A model generated the notes under the pieces. It was not told where the DNA came from, made no database searches, and saw only the letters and a program-made list of their open reading frames with translations. Positions 1 through 8,593 of a DNA stretch of 15,970 bases are shown here, one piece after another; within the stretch, counting starts at the first letter, position 1; every line of letters starts with the position of its first letter. Where the stretch lies: contig DIVE01000045.1 in assembly GCA_002423265.1 (NCBI GenBank), forward strand, positions 10,382 to 26,351, read 5' to 3'. Source of the DNA: Methylophilaceae bacterium UBA6140 (GTDB lineage: Bacteria; Pseudomonadota; Gammaproteobacteria; Burkholderiales; Methylophilaceae). A program made the translations under genes and the position numbers.

Positions 1-1158
1 GACGAAACCCGTTTTTCCAATATAGATAGTGCCTATGGATTTGATTGGACACTGACGCCGAAAATCGGCGGTGTGGAGTTTCTGTTGACTTTTGTCGGCG
101 ATATGCCGGTAGTCAACCTGCTGAGCAGGTCTGCCTTGTATGATTTTCTATTTCCCTATCAATACATGAACCGGGCCGCTCATGTCGTCTACGACCCTTC
201 GCTCTTCAGCGCACGATTGGATAAAATGATCGAAGGGATTGATCCACGGCGACCGCTTTTTCTTGCCGTGCATTTTGAGCTGCCGCATTGGCCTTACTCC
301 TGGCGCGATTCTAAAACGCACGAGATTCCTGCAAGCGGGCATTTGATTGATCGTTCCCCGCCTTCGTATCAGGCTGCAGTGAACCGTACCGATCAGCAGT
401 TTCATCAGTTGATCGATTCATTACAACGCAATGGCAGGTTGAACAATGCCATTGTGGTGGTTCTCTCCGATCACGGTGAGAATTTCAGCCTGTACGCCAC
501 GCCATCAAAACCTGCAAGTCCCGAACATGCACTCATTCTGCCTCCGTACATGATGCATGGCGTTAATGTGGTCGACGAAAAACAGACCAATGTCGTACTT
601 GCAGTCCGCACTTTTGGCAGTGCCTTGCCGGACAGCAGGAAGTTTGATGCGCATTTGACCAGCCTGGTCGACATTGCGCCAACCGTCCTTGATTTGTTGC
701 AAATACCGGCAGATGCCATGAGTACTACAGGCTGCGCGATCAGCGCACAAGGCTCAGCTTGTCAAAACGGCCGTGTGGTATTTATCGAGAGTGGGTTCTA
801 TGTGGACGCCATGTTCAACAATACCATCTTCGATGAAAAAGCGGTTGCAGCCGAGGCCCGGCAGTATTACGAGATCGATGAAACCGGCAGGCTGGTGATG
901 AAAAGCGAGTTTATGGAAGAATTGATAGGCAAGAAACAGCGTGCCGCAATCTCGGGAAACTGGATACTGGCTTATCTGCCATTCGAGGGCCGCAAGCAAT
1001 TTTTGTTCGGAGATATCAGGAACAGTCTCTACTGGAACGCAGAGCTTGATACGGCTTGGCGGGACAATCCTGAAGCGATCAATATATTTCAATCATTCTG
1101 CAAGACATATGCTGCAGACAGCAAAGATGTCGCTGATTTTTGCATGCGCCACGGTTGA
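1..1158 (+). CDS. Sulfatase / phosphotransferase-type protein (alkaline phosphatase superfamily), 5' end outside window
   Basis: The frame is open from base 1, so the N-terminus and the catalytic Thr/Cys/Ser region lie upstream; 385 codons and a TGA are visible. What is seen: a sulfatase-type core with a hydrophobic strand followed by LSDHGE (Asp157-His158 of the visible part), a metal-binding motif of the superfamily, and a strand FLAVHFELPHWPYSW earlier. There is no membrane segment in this part. Sulfatases, phosphoethanolamine transferases and phosphoglycerol transferases share this fold, so substrate cannot be fixed without the missing half. The gene converges on a type IV pilin gene 75 bp away, with a shared hairpin terminator between them. 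This allows, but does not prove, a role in modifying pilin or surface glycan. An internal GTG at 73 also opens the frame but is not a credible start, because the fold would be cut. Confidence 0.7.
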   Translation, partial: DETRFSNIDSAYGFDWTLTPKIGGVEFLLTFVGDMPVVNLLSRSALYDFLFPYQYMNRAAHVVYDPSLFSARLDKMIEGIDPRRPLFLAVHFELPHWPYSWRDSKTHEIPASGHLIDRSPPSYQAAVNRTDQQFHQLIDSLQRNGRLNNAIVVVLSDHGENFSLYATPSKPASPEHALILPPYMMHGVNVVDEKQTNVVLAVRTFGSALPDSRKFDAHLTSLVDIAPTVLDLLQIPADAMSTTGCAISAQGSACQNGRVVFIESGFYVDAMFNNTIFDEKAVAAEARQYYEIDETGRLVMKSEFMEELIGKKQRAAISGNWILAYLPFEGRKQFLFGDIRNSLYWNAELDTAWRDNPEAINIFQSFCKTYAADSKDVADFCMRHG

Positions 1159-1178
1159 GCAGATTCAACGCGCAACAA

Positions 1179-1212
1179 AAAGGGAAGTGTGATTTGATTC
1201 ACACTTCCCTTT
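1179..1212. terminator. Bidirectional rho-independent terminator between sulfatase-like gene and pilin
   Basis: A perfect 14-bp stem (1179-1192 with 1199-1212, core AGGGAAGTGTGA) closes a six-base loop TTTGAT. The minus strand reads into a five-T run just after the stem, so it serves the pilin gene best. The plus strand has only three T, within the stem end. Confidence 0.85.
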
Positions 1213-1233
1213 CAGAGCCAGCCTGCTAATTGA

Positions 1234-1661
1234 TCAGGAGGCTGCAGCGACGCGACATTGTGCCGGTACATACTTGTTGTTGACGGCTGGGTTGTCTGTG
1301 GTACAAACCCAAACGCTGCCGTCATCAGTGGTCAAGTTGAGATTGATGGTGCCCGGTGTAGGAATACCGGTGTCTACGGCTGCAGTCAACACAGTTTGAG
1401 CGGTGCCTTCAGTAAATGCGCAACTGACGGTGGTTCTGCCCTTCAATACACCGACTTCCACGCCATTACAGCCATTAACGCCGTTCGACAGGTTTTCTGC
1501 AACAGTCGATTTTGCGCCGCCTGCGAGGTTGAGGCCTTCAGTCACCATCGCACGGACTGTGTAGTCCTGATATGCAGGTAACGCAACGCGGCCAGAATGC
1601 CGATAATCGCAACAACGATCATCAGTTCGATCAGGGTAAAGCCTTTTTGGATTTGTTTCAT
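1234..1661 (-). pseudogene. pilA: Type IV major pilin (PilA/PilE type), frameshifted by one missing base
   Basis: The ATG at 1661 opens [20 protein letters not shown], a class III prepilin leader (cleavage after Gly7, before Phe, with Glu5 of the mature protein) and the hydrophobic N-terminal helix. That frame then runs off and stops at 1544-1542 after 39 residues. The remainder continues in another frame from about 1588: [13 protein letters not shown], then a globular domain to TGA at 1236-1234. Restoring one base in the Ala codon near 1588-1590 (GCC-GC-GTT) gives a normal 142-residue pilin. It would have a C-terminal disulfide loop (CTTDN...AQC) and a terminal serine. The ribosome site AAGGAG is eight bases upstream of ATG. 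Regulation looks intact: sigma-54 promoter at 1758-1741 and a palindrome further up. Either a real lesion or a sequence error; the site is not a homopolymer. Confidence 0.85.
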
Positions 1662-1740
1662 GTCATCTACTCCTTATTTGAACTTTCTATAGAGATTTCC
1701 TGCGCCCCAGCTTGAGAACAGGCACAAGGTGGATTGCTAC

Positions 1741-1758
1741 ATGCAATAGTCATGCCAG
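1741..1758 (-). promoter_or_regulatory. Sigma-54 (RpoN) promoter of the pilin gene
   Basis: The minus strand reads CTGGCATGACTATTGCAT. The -24/-12 consensus YTGGCACGRNNNTTGCW is matched at all fixed positions but one (T for C after TGGCA), with correct GG-GC spacing. Transcription would start near 1731, giving a leader of about 70 bases to the ATG at 1661. Pilin genes are classic RpoN/PilR targets. Confidence 0.85.
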
Positions 1759-1826
1759 ATATTCTTTAGCGCAATATGGCACTAAAAACCGACGATTCGT
1801 CAAAATAAAGTGATATCGCTGTGCTC

Positions 1827-1850
1827 AAATTTGTCACTTGTGACAAATTT
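1827..1850. promoter_or_regulatory. Inverted repeat upstream of the sigma-54 promoter, candidate PilR enhancer site
   Basis: Two perfect 11-base arms, AAATTTGTCAC and GTGACAAATTT, are separated by TT. A further TTTTGTCAG follows at 1848-1856. It is centred roughly 110 bases upstream of the predicted start, the usual distance for an enhancer-binding protein. The repeated TGTC core resembles known PilR sites. Assignment to PilR is inference. Confidence 0.6.
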
Positions 1851-1912
1851 TGTCAGTCGGCCTTGGCAATATCTACGCATGATGGTGATTCAGGCAATCT
1901 GAACACCATATA

Positions 1913-1943
1913 AAAAAACAGGCCCGCAAGGGGCCTGTTTTTT
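1913..1943. terminator. Rho-independent terminator downstream of the SRPBCC gene
   Basis: ACAGGCCC (1918-1925) pairs with GGGCCTGT (1931-1938) around a five-base loop. The stem is flanked by runs of A and T that extend the pairing to 1913-1943. Reading on the minus strand, the stem ends in a T run, as expected for the gene ending at 1961. Confidence 0.85.
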
Positions 1944-1960
1944 GTTGCCGCAATCGGGAT

Positions 1961-2482
1961 TTACTTGCCTTCGGCGGCTTTTTTCAGGCCTTCAAGACCT
2001 GCGTCATAGAACTCGGTGACGGCTTTGAGGGCGGATTCGTCATCCTGACCTTCCGGGATCGGCGGGTTCAGCTTGTACACGCGGTAGAAGCGGCCGACCC
2101 AGTTGACGGTGGTTTCGCCAGCGCCGGGGCCTGCCTTGACAGTCATGAAGGCGTTGTAATCAGCGACAGGCATTTTGCCTTCGATCATTTCGTAACGAAG
2201 TTTCATCGCTGCATCGTCAGCGCCGCGGAGTTTTTGGTTAACGGTGCCGCCGGACTTCAGCGTCAGCAGGCGGAAGGAATCCTCACCCTTTTTCTCCAGC
2301 TTGGTACTTGCAACAGCAGGGTGCCATTTGTGAATGTTGCCGAAATCCTTGACCAGTGCCCAGACTTTGGCCGGATCTGCCTTGATGGTAACCGATTTGT
2401 CCACTTTTTGCGGCGATGGGCCGTGGGCCATTGCGGTCAGCGGCAAAATGGCAAGTGCAAGCAGTGTAAACAACTTTTTCAT
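1961..2482 (-). CDS. Exported SRPBCC (START/polyketide cyclase-like) family protein
   Basis: 173 residues. The N-terminus MKKLFTLLALAILPLTAMA is a Sec signal peptide with likely cleavage after Ala19, so the mature protein is periplasmic. The remainder fits the SRPBCC fold: a start strand VDKSVTIKADPAKVWALVKD, then FGNIHKWHPAVASTKLE, which is typical of the polyketide cyclase/Bet v1-like group that binds hydrophobic ligands. No catalytic residues can be assigned. The ATG at 2482 has a GGAGAA ribosome site. It lies 110 bp behind the beta-propeller gene with no hairpin terminator between them, so the two are probably co-transcribed; a strong terminator follows this gene. Function unknown: ligand binding or periplasmic accessory role is inference from fold only. 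Confidence 0.8.
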   Translation of the reverse strand: MKKLFTLLALAILPLTAMAHGPSPQKVDKSVTIKADPAKVWALVKDFGNIHKWHPAVASTKLEKKGEDSFRLLTLKSGGTVNQKLRGADDAAMKLRYEMIEGKMPVADYNAFMTVKAGPGAGETTVNWVGRFYRVYKLNPPIPEGQDDESALKAVTEFYDAGLEGLKKAAEGK

Positions 2483-2592
2483 ACGAGATTCTCCATTTTA
2501 TTGAAACAATTTAACAAACGACTACTTTTTCACGATGACCCGGAATTCTAAATGTCTTTGAAGCGATATGGCTCGGTTTTGGCGTTAATTTT

Positions 2593-3549
2593 TCAGTTGC
2601 CAAGAATGAAACGGCCGAATGCGCGGCTTTGTTGACCTGTGCTGATGGTATCAATCACTTTTTTTGTATGGGCATCAATGACGGTGACGGCATTATCCGA
2701 CCAGCTGGCCACATAAACACGATGGCTGTGCGCATCATAATCAATCCCTTCAGGGAAGCCGCCGACTTCAATCGTTGCAATCACCTTGTTGCTGCCTGCG
2801 TCGATCACTGAGACGCTGTCGTCCTGGGTGTTGGTCACAAAAACTGTTTTGCTGTCGGCGCTGACAGCCACGCAGTATGGTCTGGTGCCGACGCCGATTT
2901 TTTCAGTGTGGCCGCTGGTGAGGTCTATGATCGAGATGCTGTCTTCGTATACGTTGGCAGCATAAAGGCGTTTGCCGTCAGGGCTTATGGTGATGCCGAA
3001 GGGGTGTTCGCCGGCTGCGATTCTCGATTTCACAGTCATGGTTTGAATGTCTATCACACCGATATCGTTGCTATCGCGATTGGAAACATAGAGCGTTTGA
3101 CCGTCCGGGCTGACTGCAAGACCGGCGGGCGCTTTGCCGATACTGACCGTGCGCTGTCTGGTGAAGTCGCTGGTATCGATGGCAATGACCGTGTCCATGT
3201 ACCAGTCAGCAACAAAAAGCGTGCTGTTGTCAGGCGAGATTGCCACGGCGACGGGTGAGCCTTGTAGCGGGATGCTGCCAAGCTCGGCATGGCTGATGCT
3301 ATCGATGACCGAAATGGATTGGCTTTCCACATTCGAGACGAATACGCGTTGCAATCTGCTGGAGACGGCTACGCCTACCGGCCCTTTGCCGACGCCAATG
3401 CTGGCGATAACCTTGTGAGCGGCAAGGTCGATCACGCTGACGTCATGGCTGCCCTGATTGGTGATATAGGCGTATCCGCCGGCCAGACTTCCGTTGGATA
3501 GAGTCAGCAGCGAAATCAGGCTGGTCAGTAGAATGAGTTTGGATTTCAA
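2593..3549 (-). CDS. Exported YVTN-family seven-repeat beta-propeller protein
   Basis: About 318 residues from a TTG at 3549. That start gives (M)KSKLILLTSLISLLTLSNG, a good signal peptide ending near SLA-GG. Seven repeats follow, each with a YVTN-like strand (YAYITN, RVFVSN, TLFVAD, TLYVSN, RLYAAN, TVFVTN, RVYVAS) and a SVIDxxxxKVIxTI strand, so the whole mature protein is one seven-bladed propeller. An ATG at 3714 extends the frame, but that extension has no signal peptide, and a sigma-70-like promoter (3648-3619) lies inside it. The ribosome site for TTG is weak, so the exact start is uncertain. Such propellers are protein-interaction or surface proteins and sometimes sit with quinoprotein systems, but no quinoprotein gene is visible here. 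Function not assignable. Confidence 0.8.
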   Translation of the reverse strand: MKSKLILLTSLISLLTLSNGSLAGGYAYITNQGSHDVSVIDLAAHKVIASIGVGKGPVGVAVSSRLQRVFVSNVESQSISVIDSISHAELGSIPLQGSPVAVAISPDNSTLFVADWYMDTVIAIDTSDFTRQRTVSIGKAPAGLAVSPDGQTLYVSNRDSNDIGVIDIQTMTVKSRIAAGEHPFGITISPDGKRLYAANVYEDSISIIDLTSGHTEKIGVGTRPYCVAVSADSKTVFVTNTQDDSVSVIDAGSNKVIATIEVGGFPEGIDYDAHSHRVYVASWSDNAVTVIDAHTKKVIDTISTGQQSRAFGRFILGN

Positions 3550-3618
3550 AAGATTGGTCGCTATCAATGATGGGGTCTGAACAAGAAACGGCGCCCGGCA
3601 ATTCGGGGTTGACCTGAA

Positions 3619-3648
3619 AGTATATGTGTCTGCGTCAAACAGCGTCAA
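3619..3648 (-). promoter_or_regulatory. Sigma-70-like promoter of the beta-propeller gene
   Basis: The minus strand shows TTGACG (3648-3643), an 18-base spacer, then TATACT (3624-3619). Transcription would start near 3612. That is about 60 bases before the TTG at 3549, and downstream of the ATG at 3714, which argues against that ATG. Confidence 0.55.
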
Positions 3649-3737
3649 GACGCGCCGGCATTGTGCGGCTAACGGGCTACTATCAATAAAGGGTGAAATA
3701 TGAAAAAATGACATGAAATTTATAAGGTCTTTTTATC

Positions 3738-4265
3738 ATGTTAGATCGCGATGGATATCGACCTAATGTAGGCATTATTTTATGCAACGCCAGTAATCAG
3801 GTATTTTGGGGCAAGCGTATTCGGGAGCATTCTTGGCAATTTCCGCAAGGCGGCATCAAGCACGGCGAGACGCCGGAGCAGGCGATGTATCGTGAGCTGA
3901 TGGAAGAAGTAGGCTTGCGTCCGGAGCATGTCAGAATACTTGGGCGAACCAGGGATTGGCTCCGGTATGAGGTGCCGACCAACTGGATCAAACGCGAATG
4001 GCGCGGCAGCTACAAGGGTCAGAAACAGATATGGTTTTTGCTGCGCATGGTCGGTCGGGATACCGATGTGTCACTGCGAGCCACCCCGCATCCTGAGTTT
4101 GATGCGTGGCGCTGGAGCGATTATTGGGTGCCGCTGGAGAGCGTCATCGAATTCAAGCGAGACGTTTATCGCATGGCGCTGAATGAGCTGTCACATCACC
4201 TCAGCCACGATCGCCGCCAACGCCGCAGTTCCAAGATATCAACGCATAGCCATACAGCGAATTAG
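3738..4265 (+). CDS. rppH: RNA pyrophosphohydrolase RppH
   Basis: 175 residues, Nudix hydrolase that removes pyrophosphate from the 5' triphosphate end of mRNA and so opens it to 5'-end-dependent decay by RNase E/G. The N-terminus [13 protein letters not shown] and the SWQFPQGG stretch match RppH closely. The complete Nudix box spans residues 38-60 (G38...E44...RELMEEVGL), with the metal-binding Glu residues present. The later blocks [19 protein letters not shown] and PEFDAWRW are also RppH-typical. The basic C-terminal tail is variable in the family. Its start ATG has AAGG ten bases upstream. It is transcribed divergently from the beta-propeller gene and converges with psd. rng, whose product acts after RppH, is also in the window but not in the same operon. 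Confidence 0.95.
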   Translation: MLDRDGYRPNVGIILCNASNQVFWGKRIREHSWQFPQGGIKHGETPEQAMYRELMEEVGLRPEHVRILGRTRDWLRYEVPTNWIKREWRGSYKGQKQIWFLLRMVGRDTDVSLRATPHPEFDAWRWSDYWVPLESVIEFKRDVYRMALNELSHHLSHDRRQRRSSKISTHSHTAN

Positions 4266-4327
4266 CTTGCTGATTAAACAGCGCAGGCGGTTTTTGCGTG
4301 CTTCGTTTGCAGCTGCAAGCCGGATAG

Positions 4328-5197
4328 TCAGGCAGGTTTCCTGATCTGCGCTGGCTTGACCGCCATGGCCTCGCCCATGCGCACGGTTTTCCCTGCATGC
4401 CAGAGCGTGCTGAACTGCAGTGAATGTTGCGGGAACAGCAATATGACGGTAGAGCCCAGCAGGAATCTGCCCATTTCGTCACCCTGACCGAGTTCTATCG
4501 TGGTTTGATCGTACTTCCATCCACGCGCTTGCTTTGGACGCGGCGGATTGACCACGCCGTGCCAGCTGGTTGCCATGCTGCCGACGATGGTGGCACCAAC
4601 CAGCACCATGACAAAACTGCCGGTTTCTTCAGACTCGAATTCACAGACGACTCTCTCGTTGCGTGCGAAAAGGCCGGGTACTTCCTGTGCCGTAAGCGGG
4701 TTGACGGAAAACAGGCTGCCGGGAATATGAATCATGCTTTTCAGGCGGCCTGCACATGGCATATGGATCCGATGATAATCCTTCGGGCTCAGGTAGAGCG
4801 TTGCGAAACTGCCATTGGCAAATTTCTCTGCCAGTTTTTCGTTGCCGCCAAGTAGCGCTGTCGTCGAGTATTTGTGGCCTTTGGCCTGAAATATCTGGCC
4901 GTTTTCGATATTTCCCAACTGGCTGATGGCGCCATCAACCGGGCATATGAAATCGGTACCGGCGAGCGGCCGGGCATCGGTGCGAAGTGCTCTGGTGAAG
5001 AACTGGTTGAATGTGCTGTAGCGCTCGATATCGGCTTCTGCCGCTTCGGACATATTGACGCCGTAGCGCCCGACAAACCATCGTATGACTGTGGTCGTGA
5101 TCCAGCCAGCCTCGGCATCGGCGAATTTTCCTGCCAGCAGCGTGATGGCCTGTTTGGGCAGGATATATTGGAGCATTACTGCAATGCGATTCAGCAC
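4328..5197 (-). CDS. psd: Phosphatidylserine decarboxylase proenzyme
   Basis: 289 residues, decarboxylates phosphatidylserine to phosphatidylethanolamine at the inner membrane. The proenzyme cleaves itself at LGST (residues 247-250), and Ser249 becomes the pyruvoyl group of the small alpha chain. The Asp88 (CPVDGA) and His145 (YHRIHMP) of the self-cleavage triad are present. The start is GTG at 5197: it gives MLNRIAVMLQYILPK, which lines up with the N-terminus of the E. coli enzyme, and GAGG lies just upstream. The ATG offset by two bases at 5199 leads to a stop at once, and the in-frame ATG at 5176 would lose seven residues. It lies 99 bp behind ilvC, with a strong terminator between; no clear promoter of its own is visible. 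The partner pssA is not adjacent. Confidence 0.95.
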   Translation of the reverse strand: MLNRIAVMLQYILPKQAITLLAGKFADAEAGWITTTVIRWFVGRYGVNMSEAAEADIERYSTFNQFFTRALRTDARPLAGTDFICPVDGAISQLGNIENGQIFQAKGHKYSTTALLGGNEKLAEKFANGSFATLYLSPKDYHRIHMPCAGRLKSMIHIPGSLFSVNPLTAQEVPGLFARNERVVCEFESEETGSFVMVLVGATIVGSMATSWHGVVNPPRPKQARGWKYDQTTIELGQGDEMGRFLLGSTVILLFPQHSLQFSTLWHAGKTVRMGEAMAVKPAQIRKPA

Positions 5198-5244
5198 ATG
5201 AACCTCGGTTGAAAATGGTGAATGATATATTGGCCGAAATATAA

Positions 5245-5277
5245 AAAAGGGCAGGACGTCATACGTCTTGCCCTTTT
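5245..5277. terminator. Rho-independent terminator after ilvC
   Basis: AAAAGGGCAGGACGT (5245-5259) pairs with ACGTCTTGCCCTTTT (5263-5277), with a single G-T wobble, around a three-base CAT loop. On the minus strand the stem runs into six T (5248-5243). It should end the ilvBHC transcript before psd, at least in part. Confidence 0.85.
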
Positions 5278-5296
5278 GACCATAAATTTTTACTAA

Positions 5297-6322
<1,026 letters not shown>

Positions 6323-6364
6323 TTAAATCGATCTATAAATAATGGTGAATGTTGTAGGGTCGCG

Positions 6365-6856
6365 TCAGATTTTCAGTATGCGGTCGCCGCGGCCGATACC
6401 GGAGGCGCCGGTACGGACGGTTTCCAGTATCGCAGCCTTGTCCAGCGCTTCGAGGAAGGCATCCAGCTTTGAGCAGGAGCCGGTGACCTCAATGGTATAG
6501 CTGCCGTCCGCGACGTCGATGATGCGGCCGCGGAATATATCGCTCATCCGTTTCATTTCCTCGCGGAACGGGCCAGTGGCCTTGACTTTCACCAGCATCA
6601 GTTCGCGTTCAATGTGGCGGCCGTCATTCAGGTCCAGCACTTTGACCACATCGACCAGCTTGTTGAGCTGTTTGATGATCTGCTCGATCACTTCATCCGA
6701 TCCGGAAGTGACGATGGTCATGCGTGACAATGTGGCATCTTCGGTGGGCGCCACAGTCAGAGATTCGATATTGTAGGCACGTGCCGAGAACAGGCCGGCG
6801 ACGCGTGACAGGGCGCCGGCTTCGTTCTCCATCAGTAATGAGATGATGTGTTTCAT
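6365..6856 (-). CDS. ilvH: Acetolactate synthase small (regulatory) subunit
   Basis: 163 residues, the same length as E. coli IlvH. It binds the large subunit, raises its activity and confers feedback inhibition by valine. The N-terminal ACT domain (about 3-75) holds NEAGALSRV (11-19), the loop that binds valine between subunits, followed by the conserved block YNIESLTVAPTEDATLSRMT. The C-terminal domain (about 80-163) includes GPFREEM and FRGRIIDV. Its ATG is three bases behind the ilvB stop, so the subunits are probably made by coupled translation in matched amounts. ilvC follows. Confidence 0.97.
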   Translation of the reverse strand: MKHIISLLMENEAGALSRVAGLFSARAYNIESLTVAPTEDATLSRMTIVTSGSDEVIEQIIKQLNKLVDVVKVLDLNDGRHIERELMLVKVKATGPFREEMKRMSDIFRGRIIDVADGSYTIEVTGSCSKLDAFLEALDKAAILETVRTGASGIGRGDRILKI

Positions 6857-6859
6857 GGA

Positions 6860-8593
6860 TTATTCGTCCCCAGCCAGAATCATTTCAGACAGGCCTTTGC
6901 CGTTCGGAACCATGGGGAATACGTTTTCCTTTTGGTCGGTAATGAAGTTCATGAAGACGAAGCGATCCTTCATGTCAAAAGCTTCTTTCAGCGCGCCTTC
7001 AACGTCTGCTGATTTTTCGATGTTCATGCCGATATGGCCATAGGATTCCGCCAGTTTGACGAAATCCGGCAGGCTGTCCATGTACGATTCCGAATAGCGG
7101 TTCTCGTAGAAGAACTCCTGCCACTGGCGCACCATGCCCAGATAGCGGTTGTTGAGCAAAATCACCTTGATCGGCAACCGGAACTGATGGCAGGTCGACA
7201 GTTCCTGGATGTTCATCTGAATGCTACCTTCGCCGGTGATGCAGGCGACCATGGCATCGGGAGCGGCCAATTGGCAGCCCATCGCATAAGGCAGGCCGAC
7301 ACCCATGGTGCCGAGACCGCCCGAGTTGATCCAGCGACGCGGTTTGTCGAATTTGTAATATTGCGCGGCCCACATCTGATGCTGACCGACATCTGAAGTT
7401 ACATAAGCATCACCCTTGGTCACTTCCCACAGCTTTTCAACCACGTACTGCGGTTTGATGATCTGGCTGTCGTTCTTGTAGACCAGCGATTTCTTTTCGC
7501 GCCAGAGATCGATCTGCTCCCACCAGGATTTGATTGCGTCGGCATCCGGCTTTCTGGTTTCGGCAATCAGAAGGTCGTTCATTTCGCTCAATACCGACTG
7601 GACGTGGCCGACGATAGGCACGTCGATCTTGACGCGCTTGGAAATGGACGAAGGGTCGACATCGATATGAATGATGGTGCGATCTTTGCTGTAGAAATGG
7701 CCGGGGTTACCGATGACGCGATCATCGAAACGGGCACCGACAGCCAGCAGGACATCGCAATTCTGCATCGCCATGTTGGCTTCGTAGGTGCCGTGCATGC
7801 CGAGCATGCCGACGAACTGATTGTTGGTGGCAGGGTAGCCGCCCAGGCCCATCAGCGTGTTGGTGACCGGATAACCGAGCGCGCGGGCCAGTTTGACCAG
7901 CTCGGCCGATGCGTCGCCCAGCACGAGGCCGCCGCCGGTGTAGATCATCGGCCGTTTTGCTTCGAGCAGCAGCTTCAGCGCTTTCTTGATCTGGCCGGAG
8001 TGACCTTTCATGATCGGTGTATAAGAGCGCATTTCAACCGTGGCCGGATATTCGAACTTGGCGAAATGTGCCGTAATGTCCTTCGGGATGTCGACCACGA
8101 CCGGGCCCGGCCGGCCGGTAGCGGCGATATAGAACGCCTTTTTCAGGGTAGGCGCGATATCCTTGACATCCTTGATCAGAAAGTTATGTTTGACGCATGG
8201 ACGAGTGATGCCGACCATGTCGACTTCCTGGAATGCGTCCATACCAATGGCAGGTGTAGGCACCTGACCGCTGATGACGACCAGTGGAATGGAGTCCATG
8301 TAGGCGGTTGCAATGCCAGTGACCGCATTGGTAGCGCCGGGGCCTGAAGTTACCAGCGCAACGCCGACGTCACCTGTGGCGCGTGCATAAGCATCGGCAG
8401 CATGCACTGCGGCCTGTTCGTGACGGACCAGAATATGCTTGAAAGCATCCTGTTTGAAAATTTCATCATAGATGTGCAGCACCGCACCACCGGGATAGCC
8501 AAAAACGAATTTGACTTTCTCCTCTTGCAGGCAGCGGATGACGATCTCGGCGCCTGAGATTTGGTGAGTGGTCTGGGGGGTACGGTCATCCAT
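6860..8593 (-). CDS. ilvB: Acetolactate synthase large (catalytic) subunit
   Basis: 577 residues, thiamine diphosphate- and FAD-dependent enzyme that condenses two pyruvates, or pyruvate and 2-oxobutyrate. The PYR domain has FGYPGGAVLHIYDE (31-44) and the catalytic Glu59 in RHEQAAVHAA. A central FAD-binding-type domain follows, then the cofactor domain with ITGEGSIQMNIQELST. The usual GDG is GEG here (Glu455), a conservative change that I believe is common in betaproteobacterial enzymes. The LLNNRYLGMVRQWQ block closes the motif. The ATG at 8593 has only a weak ribosome site, and the start is supported mainly by length and by SGAEIVIRCLQEE soon after. First gene of ilvBHC; a candidate promoter lies at 8659-8631. 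Which isozyme type (ilvB or ilvI) cannot be told from sequence alone. Confidence 0.96.
   Translation of the reverse strand: MDDRTPQTTHQISGAEIVIRCLQEEKVKFVFGYPGGAVLHIYDEIFKQDAFKHILVRHEQAAVHAADAYARATGDVGVALVTSGPGATNAVTGIATAYMDSIPLVVISGQVPTPAIGMDAFQEVDMVGITRPCVKHNFLIKDVKDIAPTLKKAFYIAATGRPGPVVVDIPKDITAHFAKFEYPATVEMRSYTPIMKGHSGQIKKALKLLLEAKRPMIYTGGGLVLGDASAELVKLARALGYPVTNTLMGLGGYPATNNQFVGMLGMHGTYEANMAMQNCDVLLAVGARFDDRVIGNPGHFYSKDRTIIHIDVDPSSISKRVKIDVPIVGHVQSVLSEMNDLLIAETRKPDADAIKSWWEQIDLWREKKSLVYKNDSQIIKPQYVVEKLWEVTKGDAYVTSDVGQHQMWAAQYYKFDKPRRWINSGGLGTMGVGLPYAMGCQLAAPDAMVACITGEGSIQMNIQELSTCHQFRLPIKVILLNNRYLGMVRQWQEFFYENRYSESYMDSLPDFVKLAESYGHIGMNIEKSADVEGALKEAFDMKDRFVFMNFITDQKENVFPMVPNGKGLSEMILAGDE

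Noticed and set aside
1258..1581. Plus-strand open frame opposite the pilin
   Set aside because: Antisense to the pilin domain; Cys-rich composition is a by-product of the complementary codons.
3550..3714. N-terminal extension of the beta-propeller gene to ATG 3714
   Set aside because: It would place the signal peptide 55 residues inside the protein, leave 23 bp to the divergent rppH start, and lie upstream of the best promoter.
7604..8347. Plus-strand open frame (247 codons) opposite ilvB
   Set aside because: Asp/His/Gly-rich shadow of a conserved gene; no domain or ribosome site.
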